Counted from the stretch's first letter, positions 47,824 through 61,490 are shown. The stretch is 64,000 bases of DNA from Amphiduros pacificus (GCA_949316495.1 OX439011.1:22225995-22289994); one strand, 5' to 3'. Program-made: numbers and translations. Notes: generated by a model not told the origin, from the letters alone.

Positions 47824-47859
47824 TTGAACCCGTTTTAACTACCGTTAAAACGGGTTCAA
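47824..47859. other. Perfect 16-bp stem hairpin
   Basis: TTGAACCCGTTTTAAC and its exact reverse complement are separated by TACC. No terminator or gene function is implied in this animal DNA. Confidence 0.75.
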
Positions 47860-48111
47860 CTCAGTTATTGCAGCTGGACACCATGTGTGCTGTATGAGAA
47901 ATACCCCCCACTGACGTCATAGCCTCACTCTCATCCTGGAATCCCCCAGAGCATGCAGAGCCGAAGGCAGTTACGTAAATATACGAGACCACACGAAGTT
48001 CTCTCCCGATGCTTCAAACTGATTGTGGATTATAGACCTTAATGTGCTATTTTGGACAGATAGGCCTACATTGTAATATTCAGACTTCAAAATAAAGTTG
48101 TCCATTAACTG

Positions 48112-48115
<4 letters not shown>

Positions 48116-48172
<57 letters not shown>
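48116..48172. repeat. (TA)n microsatellite
   Basis: Nearly pure TA run. The 500 bp around it, from 47860 to 48687, hold no supported gene apart from the possible 3' UTR of the GPCR gene on the minus strand. Confidence 0.95.
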
Positions 48173-48179
<7 letters not shown>

Positions 48180-48687
48180 GGTTAACCAGGTCACCGATTC
48201 AGAAATAATATTGTCATAAACCAATTTTCAAAAAATTTGTGTATTTCTCTTGTTCACAAAAAATTATTTTAGATTAAAAAATATGTTTCCTTGTGTAATA
48301 GTATGTATAACCTAAACTTCCCATAAATAATTATCATTCTTCACTTGTTAGCCTAATACGTACTGTAATTTGGGAAATCAAAAATATTGCAGAATCCTGG
48401 GGCCAGGATGGTCATTAAAACTAGGAGTATGATTACATTTCTATAGAATATTTCTAAAGTTCATAGCATTAGCTCCATGTGGCTGATTATTAGTGTAGAA
48501 CAAAATGGTAATCTTAGGCCTTGTAGTAAAAAATAGGCAGTGCCCAGTTAGTACTGAGTGTCATGGTGGTCAGCCATTCAAGTCTATTGCAACCGTCAAT
48601 TCATATAACTTGTCCAAGGACATAAACAACACAAGTATCTGTTTCTCACAAGAATGGGTTGAAAACTAAAAATGAAAATATAGTATT

Positions 48688-51600
48688 TCATTTTGAATGA
48701 CACATGGCTAATATATGTGAAACACTTGGCTTGAAAGCAAATACTAGCGCAATTGCAATGCCGTGCAAACCATTTGTGATATTGAAAGTATACCACAGTG
48801 CTGAAGCATTTGTAAGCATAGCTAACACTCCAAAAATCCAGGTGAATCCCATCAAGCTTGATAACTTAATGTTTAGGATCACATACCTCATAGTTGGCCT
48901 CTCCAAGTTTAAATTCAAAGAGTTTTTCCTGGCATTTCCTATTTCCAAACCAGTAATAACAAAGAAACAGATATTGATCAAAACATAAATTGCAGCAGGA
49001 ATCCCAAGTCCAATTATAACAGAGACGGTTCCTTTCAGCCAGCATACGCCAGCATCACCATAGGAAACTCCAACATGTAAAGTTTCATTGATGCTTGCAA
49101 ATGCCAAAACTACACAAAAGGGGAGCCCCCAAGCAAATATACAACAGTGATACAAGCGTATTTCATTTTTACTCATTTTGAAACTGTTATATATATCCCT
49201 TGAAATGGTGATGCTCCAGGCGAATGAAACAAGCCACAGATAATGCTGAAATATGGCTATGAATTTACATGGAACAAGGTGGTTCACAAAAAGACCACTG
49301 CATAAAAGACATACCTGAGCACCAAGGAGTGCTGCACACATATTCATAACACATTGTCCGGGAAGTGTTCTCAAATGTGGAAGAAAAATGAAGGTTAACA
49401 ATGTGAAAACCAAGAAAGAGCATGACAAGATCTGACTGACAGTTCCAACAATGCTTAGAAAGCTATAATCTATAGGTTTTACATTCATCCTAACCTCCAG
49501 TGTGTCTTCACATATAAGCACACTTCCATCATTCAGTTCCATGTACTCATTAGAGTTAAATGTAACCCCTTCAATTCTAATCTTATCATTCTTCATGTGG
49601 TCAATTTGAATAAAACTGTTATTGAAAAAAACAGGAGAGCAATTGGAATATTTGCTAATACAGATGTCCACCCAGACTAAGTCATAGACATAATAATATA
49701 TACCAGTATCATATCTAAAACGTATGTCTTGAAGGGAATAGTACATATCTTTGATGAGAAGGAAATATTTAGACAAAACATTACCTGTTTCTGTCACAGT
49801 CTTAATTTCTGTTACCTTTACATCAGAAGAATTTATTCTCATTGACAAATAATTCCCTTTACAAGAATTGATTCCAAATATATCATAATTTAACAAGGAT
49901 GCATGGACAGTATTTTTTAATATATCTGTAAAGACAACCAAACCAAAAATACGGGTATCAAGTAATTGTGGGAAATCTGCCATGATTATAACTGGCATAT
50001 CAATATAGCTAATACTTTCTGACACAGAGAATATTAGAACTACAAATACCTCAGCCTGGCTGCACATCTCCAAAATAATATTTCCTGTCATTTCATCAGA
50101 GCATTTTACAACATTAAAATGATGGACATCACATTCTGGAGATAGCATATATCTAATCGTGGACAACTCAGTCTCAGAACAGGTCTCTTGACATTCAAAA
50201 CCCAATATCCATGTGTAGGTGACAGATTTCCTTTCTGTTTCTTGCTCATTCAAAGCAATACACACACCATTTACACTAAAATATGGATTCATACATGGCA
50301 ACCTGATACATGTACCACTCGCCAAATCCCTTACTTCTCCACTTTGACAAATTTCAATACTGTCAAATAAAACTGAAATTACAAAATTGTTGCTGAGATC
50401 AAGTAACACTGAATACCCAGGAATAATTCCTTGAGGATGGTCATTGTCTTCATAGATGCAATGCAAGACACCTTTCTCTGAGTTGCAGGATGCACAATGA
50501 GGATTTTTATAAACGTATTGTGTATGGGTGGCCATAGTATACCCAAATCTGCACAAATTATATTCTGTGCTATTTATAGTAGAATTAGAGTCACATGAGA
50601 ACTTGTAACTTTGGATTTCACTTTGATCACAAAGATATCGGTTTATATGTTGGAAAGAATCAGTCCCTCTTCCAGATTTTAAGTGCATGGAACAATCGCT
50701 TGGCATTTGATTTATTTCTGCACTTTCAGATATTGTTATGAAGGAAAATATATTGCTATTTTCACAATCAAATGCAAATGGAATATGCTGTGTTTTATTA
50801 TTGACTGTCAAACCATGGCATAATGCACAGTATTTATTCTTATATATTATACCCCCAATGATCACAGGGATATTATCGATGTATCCTGCCTGTGGCACCT
50901 CAGAGTTAGCTTGCTCACATAAATTATTAAGCTGATCAATAGGGTAACTAAGTGGACATTTGTTAACCAGAAGCAAAGATTTGATTTTGAAAATGTTATC
51001 AACCAAAATAGGTGTATTTAGCCTGGTACATTCCATGGACTGTACCAAAACATTAGCCTCCCTGGACTTAATACGCCCCATGATAATGCTCTCCAGGTCT
51101 GTGTTTGTCTGATTGTGAGTGCACTGCATTTCATAATCAAGGCAACAATCACCAGCAATTATACAAGATGGGTCACAGGCGCAATTATAAAGACGAACAA
51201 TTTTATCACATGAATTATGACAGCTACCAACATTGTGTAATGAGTCTTTAAAAGAGTCACAAAATGGAATGCATTGCCCAAATAATTTAGCCCCAATCTC
51301 AGTATGAGAGTTAGATTGCGATTCATTTTGAAAATTGCTGAAATAATCACTATAATATGGCATGGATATAAGTGGATGATTATCATAATTATTTGTAAAG
51401 CTCAGGTTAGGCTGGGCTTGGAAATCATCATAACTAAAATAATCATATGGAATGTAAGAATAACCAATATATGATGGGGGTCTTTGTGGGATCCATTCAG
51501 AAAAGTCACAGTCATTGATTAATGAAACATCAATGGAATGTTCAGCAGTGTTCCCCATTGCATCGCCCGTTTCATCTCCCAAATGTATATTGGTCTCTGT

Positions 51601-51705
51601 TATGTTTCTGGACGGATTCTCTTTACCTCCTGTGGTCTCTGTAATATTATCTTTGGACAAATGCTCTTTATCTCCTGTGGTCTCTGCAAGTGCAAACTCT
51701 CCCCC
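48688..51705 (-). CDS. Somatomedin-B, methuselah-like family-B GPCR (long terminal exon)
   Basis: One minus-strand exon encodes about 1,005 residues and the stop. It starts at the acceptor CAATTTTAG/GGGGAGAG, so upstream exons with start and signal peptide are not seen; the open frame reaches only a TTG further out. Residues about 20-140 are Thr/Asn- then Tyr-rich. A somatomedin-B domain at about 144-194 has eight cysteines (CDPSCIIAGDCCLDYEMQC). A long Cys-rich, N-glycosylated ectodomain follows. The last 265 residues hold seven membrane helices of the secretin/methuselah type: LPGQCVMNMCAALLG (TM2), the TM3 cysteine in VPCKFIAIFQHY, GVCWL in loop 2, KLSSLMGFTWIFGVLAML (TM6) and NITNGLHGIAIALVFAF (TM7). 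I see no GPS cleavage motif. A cell-surface signalling role is known for the family; the ligand is unknown. Confidence 0.85.
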   Translation of the reverse strand, partial: GGEFALAETTGDKEHLSKDNITETTGGKENPSRNITETNIHLGDETGDAMGNTAEHSIDVSLINDCDFSEWIPQRPPSYIGYSYIPYDYFSYDDFQAQPNLSFTNNYDNHPLISMPYYSDYFSNFQNESQSNSHTEIGAKLFGQCIPFCDSFKDSLHNVGSCHNSCDKIVRLYNCACDPSCIIAGDCCLDYEMQCTHNQTNTDLESIIMGRIKSREANVLVQSMECTRLNTPILVDNIFKIKSLLLVNKCPLSYPIDQLNNLCEQANSEVPQAGYIDNIPVIIGGIIYKNKYCALCHGLTVNNKTQHIPFAFDCENSNIFSFITISESAEINQMPSDCSMHLKSGRGTDSFQHINRYLCDQSEIQSYKFSCDSNSTINSTEYNLCRFGYTMATHTQYVYKNPHCASCNSEKGVLHCIYEDNDHPQGIIPGYSVLLDLSNNFVISVLFDSIEICQSGEVRDLASGTCIRLPCMNPYFSVNGVCIALNEQETERKSVTYTWILGFECQETCSETELSTIRYMLSPECDVHHFNVVKCSDEMTGNIILEMCSQAEVFVVLIFSVSESISYIDMPVIIMADFPQLLDTRIFGLVVFTDILKNTVHASLLNYDIFGINSCKGNYLSMRINSSDVKVTEIKTVTETGNVLSKYFLLIKDMYYSLQDIRFRYDTGIYYYVYDLVWVDICISKYSNCSPVFFNNSFIQIDHMKNDKIRIEGVTFNSNEYMELNDGSVLICEDTLEVRMNVKPIDYSFLSIVGTVSQILSCSFLVFTLLTFIFLPHLRTLPGQCVMNMCAALLGAQVCLLCSGLFVNHLVPCKFIAIFQHYLWLVSFAWSITISRDIYNSFKMSKNEIRLYHCCIFAWGLPFCVVLAFASINETLHVGVSYGDAGVCWLKGTVSVIIGLGIPAAIYVLINICFFVITGLEIGNARKNSLNLNLERPTMRYVILNIKLSSLMGFTWIFGVLAMLTNASALWYTFNITNGLHGIAIALVFAFKPSVSHILAMCHSK

Positions 51706-51842
51706 TAAAATTGGCAATAGGCAAGGGTCAATTTAATAGTTAATATATACATTATTTATAAACATTACCTTTATTGTAATTTGTGTTTCTGAAAATTATG
51801 CATTAGATTTTTTTATGCATTAGATTTTTTATATTAATCATA

Positions 51843-53229
<1,387 letters not shown>

Positions 53230-54795
53230 TAGCCTGTTGGTGGCCACTAACCGGATCGAGGACTGTACCTTCAGGTACACAGTGCTGGTGGCTCGCTGCT
53301 CGGCGCCCGCCATGACTACTGCTGCATTTTCTGAGATACCTGGGTCCTACTTTCATCTTCTGTACCAGATGGTATACTACCACTCATCTACTTATTTTGC
53401 TACCTTCTGTCTCTCTGCCGAGACAATAACCTGCAGACCCTGTGCGCCAGGCTGTCATTTCCTTACAAACCACGTCTCCTTTGCAGAGACGATATACCTC
53501 ACTTCTGCTACCCCTTTGATGGGAACGCCTGCTATAGTAGCGATTTCCGTGGCTATATTTCCTATTGAACATCACTTAAGCCTCATATCGACCCGTGCAA
53601 CATCCTACATTTTCCTATTTTCTCATAGGATTCCTACATTAAAGTCATACCATCGTACCAACATGGACCGCGAAGGACGTGAGACCGGATCCACTGTTAA
53701 GCACAGACTCTCTGGGGGAAACTCCCCCCTCCGTCAGCTGTGACTACCATTCCGGACCCTGCTTCTCCAGGTCCGGTCCCTGTCCGTGATGACACCACAG
53801 AAGTCCAAGTTCGATGCCATGCAGAAGTCAAATGCCAGGCTTTCTGCATTAAATGCAGCAGCCAATGTTGAGATATCTCACCTGAACGAGCAAGTGCGCT
53901 CCCAGGCAAAATATATCCGGGACCTCGAGACTGGGAGGACCAGGCTCATGGTGGAGCTTGCCCGTACCTCCTCCCTGCTTTCTGAGAAGGAGGAGGTGCT
54001 CAGCAGATACCTTCCGAAGGCAACGGATCCTGAGGAGGGCTCTGACGATGACATCACGAGAGCATCCGACACTGACAAGTCTACACAAGTCCTGCTATGT
54101 GTGTCTGGCCAGGAAAAGGATTTCGCTGATAGCCTTCCAGGGAAGATTGGCACACCTCTATAACCACAGAGACCATCACCTACATTGCGATGGACCTGGA
54201 CCCAGCTGAGAAAGTTGACCTGGTTGCTATATTAGCTGACACCTCTCCTCTCAAGAATAACTGGCCGGGCAGAAAGGTTTTTTCGACATCTGACACAAGC
54301 AGTACGCATCCTCCATTCCAAAGGCCCTCTGGTTGTGATCCTGACACCCCCCCCCCCCCCCGTTGGGGATCAAGACCCTGAGATCCTGCAGCAGTGGTAT
54401 GCCCTGGACAGTTGTTTATCGTCCTGGGTGTAAAGTGGATACCAGTACCTTCGCACATATGTGCATTTTATGGTAGCGAAGGGGAAGCTGAGATTGGTCT
54501 CCTCTTACCTTCTTCCCTGACAGCAACCTGCATTAAGCTTAATAGACTGAAGATGCCTACATCTGACACCGGATCCTAAAGACCTATCCCTGCTTCTAAG
54601 CGGCGACCTGACAGTACCTCAACCCTAGCCAGCTCTGCCACATTGAAACCTGAAAAAATGCACACGAGAAGAAGTCAATGTTCATACCGAAGAAAGATGC
54701 TGGCCGTATCATCGGCACCAAGGGATCCACTATTGACTCCTTCCGTAAGAAATCTAGTGCTACAATAAACCTCAAGCGCTATGAAGAGACTGCTC
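53230..54795 (+). mobile_element. Retroelement ORF1-like fossil with coiled coil and KH-like motif
   Basis: This block is clearly more G+C-rich than its flanks and carries pieces of a coding region in the plus direction. One piece (about 53800-54160) is Glu/Arg/Leu-rich and looks like a coiled coil (ISHLNEQVRSQAKYIRDLE) followed by an acidic stretch. The last piece near 54672-54790 reads like a KH RNA-binding motif (MFIPKKDAGRIIGTKGSTID). It is broken in several places and its family is uncertain; it could be the RNA-binding first ORF of a retroelement or a decayed host-gene copy. Confidence 0.4.
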
Positions 54796-54842
54796 TGGTA
54801 TCAGCGCTATACAAATTTTATTATTATCATTATCATCATTAA
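54796..54842 (+). mobile_element. LINE 3' tail fragment
   Basis: TCAGCGCTATACAAATTTTA followed by (TTA/TCA)n repeats the 3' end seen at 5577-5645 and, inverted, at 44480-44600. Only the tail is present. Confidence 0.55.
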
Positions 54843-55277
54843 TTGAAGAAATGCTGCTGACCAGGCTGCCAAAGCAGCATTGGACAATTGCCCAATAAAA
54901 CTGCTTATTCCTTATACAGATGTTAAGAAATATATTACTATTGTTTGTGTTTTAAATGGCAATTGCACTGGTACAAAGCTATTTTTAATAAATTGCATGA
55001 AATTAAGCCCGTTCTTGGTAAAACTAAAGGTGCTTGCAGAATTTTCAGAAGAGAACAGTCTGTTTTGAGTCGTATAAGAATTGGACATAATTGTTTGGCA
55101 CACTGCTGTATTCTTAAAGGTGGAGATCAGCCTCAGTGTATTGGTTGTCAAAGGGCTTTGATTATCAAACATCTTTTAATTGAGTGCATCAATTTTGATA
55201 ATATTAACACTCAATATTTTAATGTGCAAGACTTGCATATGTTATTTGATGCTGTAGATACAATTTTAAGGGTGTAG
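54843..55277 (+). pseudogene. I-clade-type LINE fragment, C-terminal (RNase H end) region
   Basis: ADQAAKAALDNCP, IPYTDVKKYI, then in another frame KLHEIKPVLG, REQSVLSRIRIGHNCLAHC and LKGGDQPQCIGCQRALIIKH match the C-terminal end of non-LTR retrotransposons with RNase H (I/Nimb type), including the Cys-x2-Cys...His end. The frame changes at about 54945-54960, so it is a dead 5'-truncated copy. The stop is at about 55277. Confidence 0.7.
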
Positions 55278-57268
55278 CTCTCGTTTACTTAGGTCATTGA
55301 CCTATTTATCAAGAACCACAAAACAAAATGTATTAAAAGTCTTTTAAATTGAATTTGTTTACACAAATTTATTAACATATATTGAAAGGATTTTATGTCA
55401 GAATGTTTACATGTCATATTGATTTTATAAATCATGTGACCTTAGCTTTTGCCTTTAAGTCACCATTCATTCATTCATAATGGAAATCAAGATGGCCGAA
55501 TATTGGTTGAAAATGTGCTTGATTTGACTTCATTGAAGTGCAAGTCATGTATCTTCTGGATATATAACGGTGGTTGAGCAAGGTTGGGAAAAGTAATGTT
55601 TTCATATCTTCATATTGGAGTGATATGTACTTAAGAAAACATAAACTGATTTGTATGTTGTAAATGAAGAAGAATATAAAATAACAGAAATGACTTGATA
55701 CCAAAAAAGATTGGAGTTCTAAAGATTTTAATTATTATTATTATTTTATGCAAACTTAGAAAATATGAATAATAATGAATTTATACAGTTTAAGCAAATA
55801 TGAAATCTTCATATTGGGGTAATATTTGAGCAATATGCATGTCAGAACATTGAAAATTGAATGTTTCCTTTATAATGAATAATAAGTTTATACAGAAAAC
55901 AAATTTGAAATCTTCCTCTTCCAATTTTAGACCTGTTTACAAAGAAACTATAACATGGATCCAATTTCAAGATTTTATTATAAATTTTAAACTTCAAGTT
56001 AATTGATCATTATGCCAACCTTGAGCATCTATGAATATATCCAGTGCAATGCAATAGTTCCAAACGTTTCAGAACAATGTCACAGTTGTTTAAACAATAT
56101 TAACAATATAGAATTAAACTTTCCAAATTTAAAAAGAATTGTCAAATACTGTAATCATTATTTTAATTGTCAAATAAAACCACAATTTGAACAAAGAAAT
56201 ATGTGTAGTAATAATGCTGAGATGTGTGTGCAGTGATTTGCCCCCTATTTTAGTCATGTGAAAATGACCACACACCCCACTAATCTGAGTACTAATCTTA
56301 GCAAGCAAGTGTTCTTAGCTTGACTTAAGGGAAAACACATGACAAAATCAATTGAACATAATATTGATGTCTCTCCAAATATTTGAAATTGATTGATAAA
56401 AATATCAGAATTAGCACACAATTCATACAACTTACACATTTTTCTGCCATTGCCTCCATTGAAATATATTAACAACTGAACTCTACTTGTACTTCATACA
56501 CTCAACCTACCTTACCCTTATTTAATTTTAGTTAACCAAGTGAGAAATATCGCTTTATATCTGATTTCATCCAATAACCATTGATATGAGACATATGGGG
56601 TCGCTGTCTGGTGACATAAAGGGGAAATATGCACCAAATGGTGATTTAAGCAAAATCATATAAAATATTAAGAAATTACGAGAAAAAAATGAAAATTATT
56701 TGTGAAATGATGAATAACTTTATAACCTGTTATATGTCAATTGCAAAATGACCAATTATAATGACCAATTATTACATCATTATATCTCAATTTCTATTTG
56801 CAATTGCTAATATGATGGAACAAGGTGATAATTTATAATTTTGCAATCTAATAACTAATGAGATATTATTAAGACCAGATTGCTTTGAATAAACCAGTGA
56901 TAGATAAAATGTTTATCATTTTTATTATTGACAGTGCCTATATCATGCTTGACAGCAGTACCATACCGATTATTCAAACAGTGAGATAAATGAGACAATT
57001 TTTTAAGTTTTGCTCGCAACTGATTTTATTCAAAAGCTGAACATACAAATACATATAACATAAATGAATGGTGTGAGGTGTGAATAACCTGTACATACAT
57101 TTAACATTTGTGATAACTTGATAACCAGTGTTATATGCCCATAAGACATGCTAATGACAATTAGTTTGTATTGAAGCCCTGATAAATGTGAGTTAAAATG
57201 TGAAATTTAGATTTTTTTAATTATTGATTGGTTGGCTTAATTGAATAAACTGACTGATGCGCTGGAGA
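55278..57268. other. No gene seen
   Basis: Two kilobases of very A+T-rich sequence with a short (TTA)n run at about 55730. Short open frames have no recognisable motif. Confidence 0.45.
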
Positions 57269-57520
57269 TTATATGATATATGATTGATAAGCTTGGGACC
57301 GCCATAACCCAAGATAAGCTATATCTGACTGGGGCCAGGTCCATTCCCTGCCAGCTATACTACTCATAGTTGCTACGTGGGCAGGGTATTGACCAAGCTG
57401 GCCTGCTAGATATTTGATGGTCTTATTAAGCTGGAGTTTAGTAGCGGCTGACCCGTTTCTAAGCTTAAATAGGTGGTCCTCAGGCATGATGCGTTCCAAG
57501 GACCTGCGTATCATGAAGTA
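57269..57520 (-). mobile_element. DIRS-like tyrosine-recombinase fossil
   Basis: A minus-strand piece (MPEDHLFKL, NKTIKYLAGQLGQYPAHVAT, DIAYLGLWRSQAYQSYI) resembles the C-terminal part of the tyrosine recombinase of DIRS/Ngaro or Crypton-type elements. It is a fragment only and not functional. Its relation to the RNase H fossil at 46.6-47.0 kb is unknown. Confidence 0.6.
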
Positions 57521-57639
57521 CTGCTACATGACACATGTGGCGCATGGGATGTTTTCAACAATTTGTGTATTTGTGTTTTGGATCTGCCTACTTTATATAC
57601 CACAAGTGCCTTCGGCTGGGAAAGGATGCTGTCTTTCAC

Positions 57640-59545
57640 TGTTGTAGCTATCTCACTTATGCAGCTGTCTCTCCCTTGTACAGCTATCTCTCACTTATGC
57701 AGCTGTCTCTCGCTTATGCAGCTCTCTCTAACTTGTGCAGCTGTCTCTCACTGCTAAAACTGTCTCTCACTGTTATAACTATTTCTCACTTACGCAGCTG
57801 TCTCTCCCTTGTGCAGCTATTTCTCACTTATGCAGCTGTCTCTCACTGTTGTAACTATCTCTTACTATCTCTCACCGATGCAGCTATTTATCTCTCATTG
57901 TTGTAACTGTCACATACTGTTTGTAACTATCTCTAACCTGGGCAGATGCCTCACCTATGCAGCTGTACCTCACTGGTGTAGCTATCTATAACTGTTGTAA
58001 CTGTCTCTCACTTGTTCAGCTGTCTCACACTCATAACGGTCTCTGTAATTATCTGTCACATGTGCAGCTGTCTTTCACCCATGCATATGCCTTTCACCTA
58101 TGCAGCTGTCTCTCGCCTATGCACCTAGCTGCATAAGTGAGAGATAGCTGCATAGGTGAGAGATGGCTCTCACTGGTGCAGCTGTCTCTTACTGGTGCAG
58201 CTGTCTCTCACTGGTGCAGCTGTCTCTCACTGTTTTAGCTATCTCTCACTGCTGTAACTGTCTCTCACTGTTTCTAACTATTTCTCACTTATACAGCTGT
58301 CTCTCCCTTGTACAGCTATTTCTCACTTATGCAGCTGTATCTCACTGTTGTAACTATCTCTCACTTGTGCAGCTATCTTTAACGGCTGTAACCATCTCTC
58401 ACTTGTGCAGCTATCGCTCACTGATGCCGCTGTCTATGTCTCATTGTTGTAACTGTCTCTTACTGTAACTATCATCTATGTAGCTGTCTCACTTATGTAA
58501 CTGTCTCTCACTTGTACAACTATCTCTCACTTATGTAGCTGTCTCCCACTTGCACAGCTATCTCACACTTATGCAGCTATCTATCTCTGCTGTAACCATC
58601 TCTCGCTGTTGTAATTATCTCTAAATTATGCAGCTGTCTCTCCTTTGTACAACTATCTCACTGATGCAGCTGTCTCTTACATATGCAGCTATTTCTCATT
58701 TGTGCAGCTATCTATCTCTGCTGTAACTGCCCCTCACTTGTGCAGCTATTTCTCACTGTTGTAACTATCTCTCACTTTGCAGTTATCTCACATATGCAGC
58801 TGTCTCTCCCTTGTACAGCTATCTCACTGATGCAGCTGTCTCTTACATGTGCAGCTATCTCTTATTTGTGCAGCTATATGTAACTGTCTCTCATGTGTGC
58901 AGCTATCTCTCTCTCTGCTGTAACTATCTCTCACTGCTGTAACTATCTCTCACTTTGCAGTTATCTCACTTATGCAGCTGTCTCTCACTTGTTCAGTTAT
59001 CTATCTGTGTTATAACTGTCTCACCATTGTAACTATCTCTCACCTATGCAGCTGTCTCTCCCTTGTACAACTATCTCTTACTGATGCAGCTGTCTCACAT
59101 ATGCAGCTATTTTTCACTTATGCAGCTGTCTATCACTTGTGCAGTTATCAATCTCTGCTGTAACTGTCTCTCGCTGTTGTAATTATCTCTCACTTATGCA
59201 GCTGTCTCTCCCTTGTACAGCTATCTCACTTATGTAGCTGTCTCTCATGTGTGCAGCCATCTCTCTCTGCTGTAACTATCTCTCACTGCTGTAACTATTT
59301 CTCGCTTTGCAGTCATCTCACTTATGTAGCTGTCTCTCATTTATGCAGCTATCTCTCCCTGTTGTAACTGTCTCACAATTGCAGCTATCTCTCACTTGTT
59401 GTAGCTATCTCTCAGTTATGCAGCTATCTCTTATTTATGCAGCTATCTCTCATTTATGCAGCTGTCTCTTGCTGTTGTAGCAATCTATCACTTGCTATCT
59501 CTAACTTGTGCAGCTATTTCTCACTTGTGCAGCTATCTCTCAATC
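57640..59545. repeat. Diverged 19-bp minisatellite, about 90-100 units
   Basis: CAGCTGTCTCTCACTTATG and CAGCTATCTCTCACTTGTG units, mixed with TGTTGTAACTATCTCTCAC variants, run for 1.9 kb with heavy divergence. Near 58125-58165 a short stretch is inverted (GCTGCATAAGTGAGAGATAG). Many units end in a pyrimidine tract plus GCAG, so they resemble acceptors, but no exon is attached. Confidence 0.9.
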
Positions 59546-60118
59546 GTGCTGGCTAAAAATATCTGCATTTCACCCATATAGGCCCCATTGTACAAAACCT
59601 AGCAGGGCCTCAATAATTAGGTCAATAAATAGGTCAATTTACCGATGGTTGAAAACAAAGCTCTAATGCAGAAATATATGCACGTTGTGAGTAATATTTC
59701 ACATCTAACATAATTCTGACAAAAAATAAGTGAAAACTACACTGTTCATAAATTGCATAATGCTCAAACCATGCCATAAACGTGCAAGATAAAACTGAAG
59801 TGGGGACTGGCCTAATGTCAATAAAGTCCACCAGAGGGCAAAGTAGTAACGCAACTGCAAGATCACACGCTCATATCAGTGACGACTTTTATCGCGGCCA
59901 AAACCTCATATAGCAACTTTTTTTTTTTTCAAATCTTGTCACCCTTCCTCTCTGATCACGTCGATGCTTTTTTATATATGTATGCAATAAACTTATCATT
60001 ATTTAACTTTTGCAAAATACCCCAAAATAAACATTGCCTCCCACATAAGCCTGTTGTAATAATCTGATAGTGGGTTGCACAATGCATGGAGATAAGAATA
60101 ACCTAATTGGATGCCTCT
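59546..60118. other. No gene seen
   Basis: Unique-looking A+T-rich sequence without supported features. Confidence 0.4.
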
Positions 60119-60210
60119 GGCTGGATGGAGAGACTGTAAGGGCCAGAGACTGTAAGGGCCAGAGACTGTAAGGGCCAGAGACTGTAAGGGCCAGAGACTG
60201 TAAGAGTCCA
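60119..60210. repeat. 16-bp tandem repeat, five units
   Basis: GAGACTGTAAGGGCCA is repeated almost perfectly. The following 640 bp up to the next SINE hold nothing I can support. Confidence 0.9.
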
Positions 60211-60851
60211 GAGAGTCCATGCTGGACATGCAGAGCCTGCATGGCTGCTAGGGAGATGCTAGAGAGTTATGCTTTTTTTTCCTGGTTTGAGCTAAGGGAA
60301 TGGTACTGTACCAAAGTTGGTGCAAAAGTTAAGATACTGCAATTGGGCTGAATTATAAGTATGCTGAGTACTGCCTCGAAGTCCAGTCAGTATCATACTG
60401 TTGATTCTATCATCCAGGCCTGGAAAGTGATTGAAAGGACAAGTGTGAGCAGGTAGGACACCAACCATTTATGAGGGTTATGGGCCCCTTTAGCAATGTA
60501 TTGTTTTGGCGCCACCTATAGGCTGCCAGACCCAGCAGGGCCATGCTACAATGTATAATTATATACAAAATAGAAATTATGTATAGCTATATGAGAGCTC
60601 GACCCAGAGGGATATAATAATAATTAATAAATAAATATGAACATTAAACACATAAGATAAGCTACAATGATATTTAAAACCAAACTACATTAATTAAACC
60701 ACTGTGTATACTAAATTAATACCGCAGGGTGACTCGCGCGAGTGGCATAGAAATATTAAATAGAAACATGCATGCATGATTATATAAATGTAATATTACA
60801 TTGAGTACATATTTATAGACTAATAATTATAAATTATTTCTGCAGGCCAGG

Positions 60852-61152
60852 TGATTTTGTTTGTTTGTTTGGGGTTTTACATCACTTTCAACATTATTTC
60901 AGTCATTTCGTGATGAGACCTACTTGTAGCAGATATAGTGCTGCCTCACTGAATTGTCATGTCGCAGGTCCTTGACATGACAACCCACCCAGTCACTGAT
61001 TTACAAGGACAACGAGTTAACCCTTTGGCATGGGCCTCAGCTCATGTGTGAAATTGTATTATGGCCGGGGATCGAACCCATGACCTTTGGATCACCACAG
61101 AGGAACTGGTGCTAATAAGCTGACGCTCTAACCAACTGCGCCACGGCCCGTG
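60852..61152 (-). mobile_element. tRNA-derived SINE, family 1, nearly full length
   Basis: Minus strand: GGGCCGTGGCGCAGTTGG head, GGTTCGATCCCC box B, body, and GTAAAACCCCAAACAAAC tail. GTGATTTTG before and GTCATTTTG after may be the target duplication with one change. A small deletion removes part of the middle compared with the copy at 61491. Confidence 0.88.
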
Positions 61153-61490
61153 ACCGTCATTTTGGGTCTTTTGGACTCTAATTTTGATGATAGTGAACAT
61201 CCTGCTTGGTCATCTTGTGTTATTGGTCCCCTTATTCAGGTATCTTATCATAGTGCCCCAACATCCAAAATTAGGACAGACAATATCGTCATTTACTGAG
61301 CCATGACCAAATTCATCAAGAAAATAGAAATAAGTTTGTCACAAATATCCTAAAGAGGTAAAGGGTTTATATTCAATATCTGCAGGTCTGCCAGGCAAGG
61401 ATATCAGAAAAGTTATTCATACACCAGATCTTAGTGCACCATGCCCCTGAAACTTGTCCCTCATAGGCTCTCACGGGTAGTGCATGTCTA

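Noticed and set aside
53237-53743. A 168-codon host protein
   Set aside because: No ATG at its start, no domain, and it lies in a block that looks like retroelement debris.
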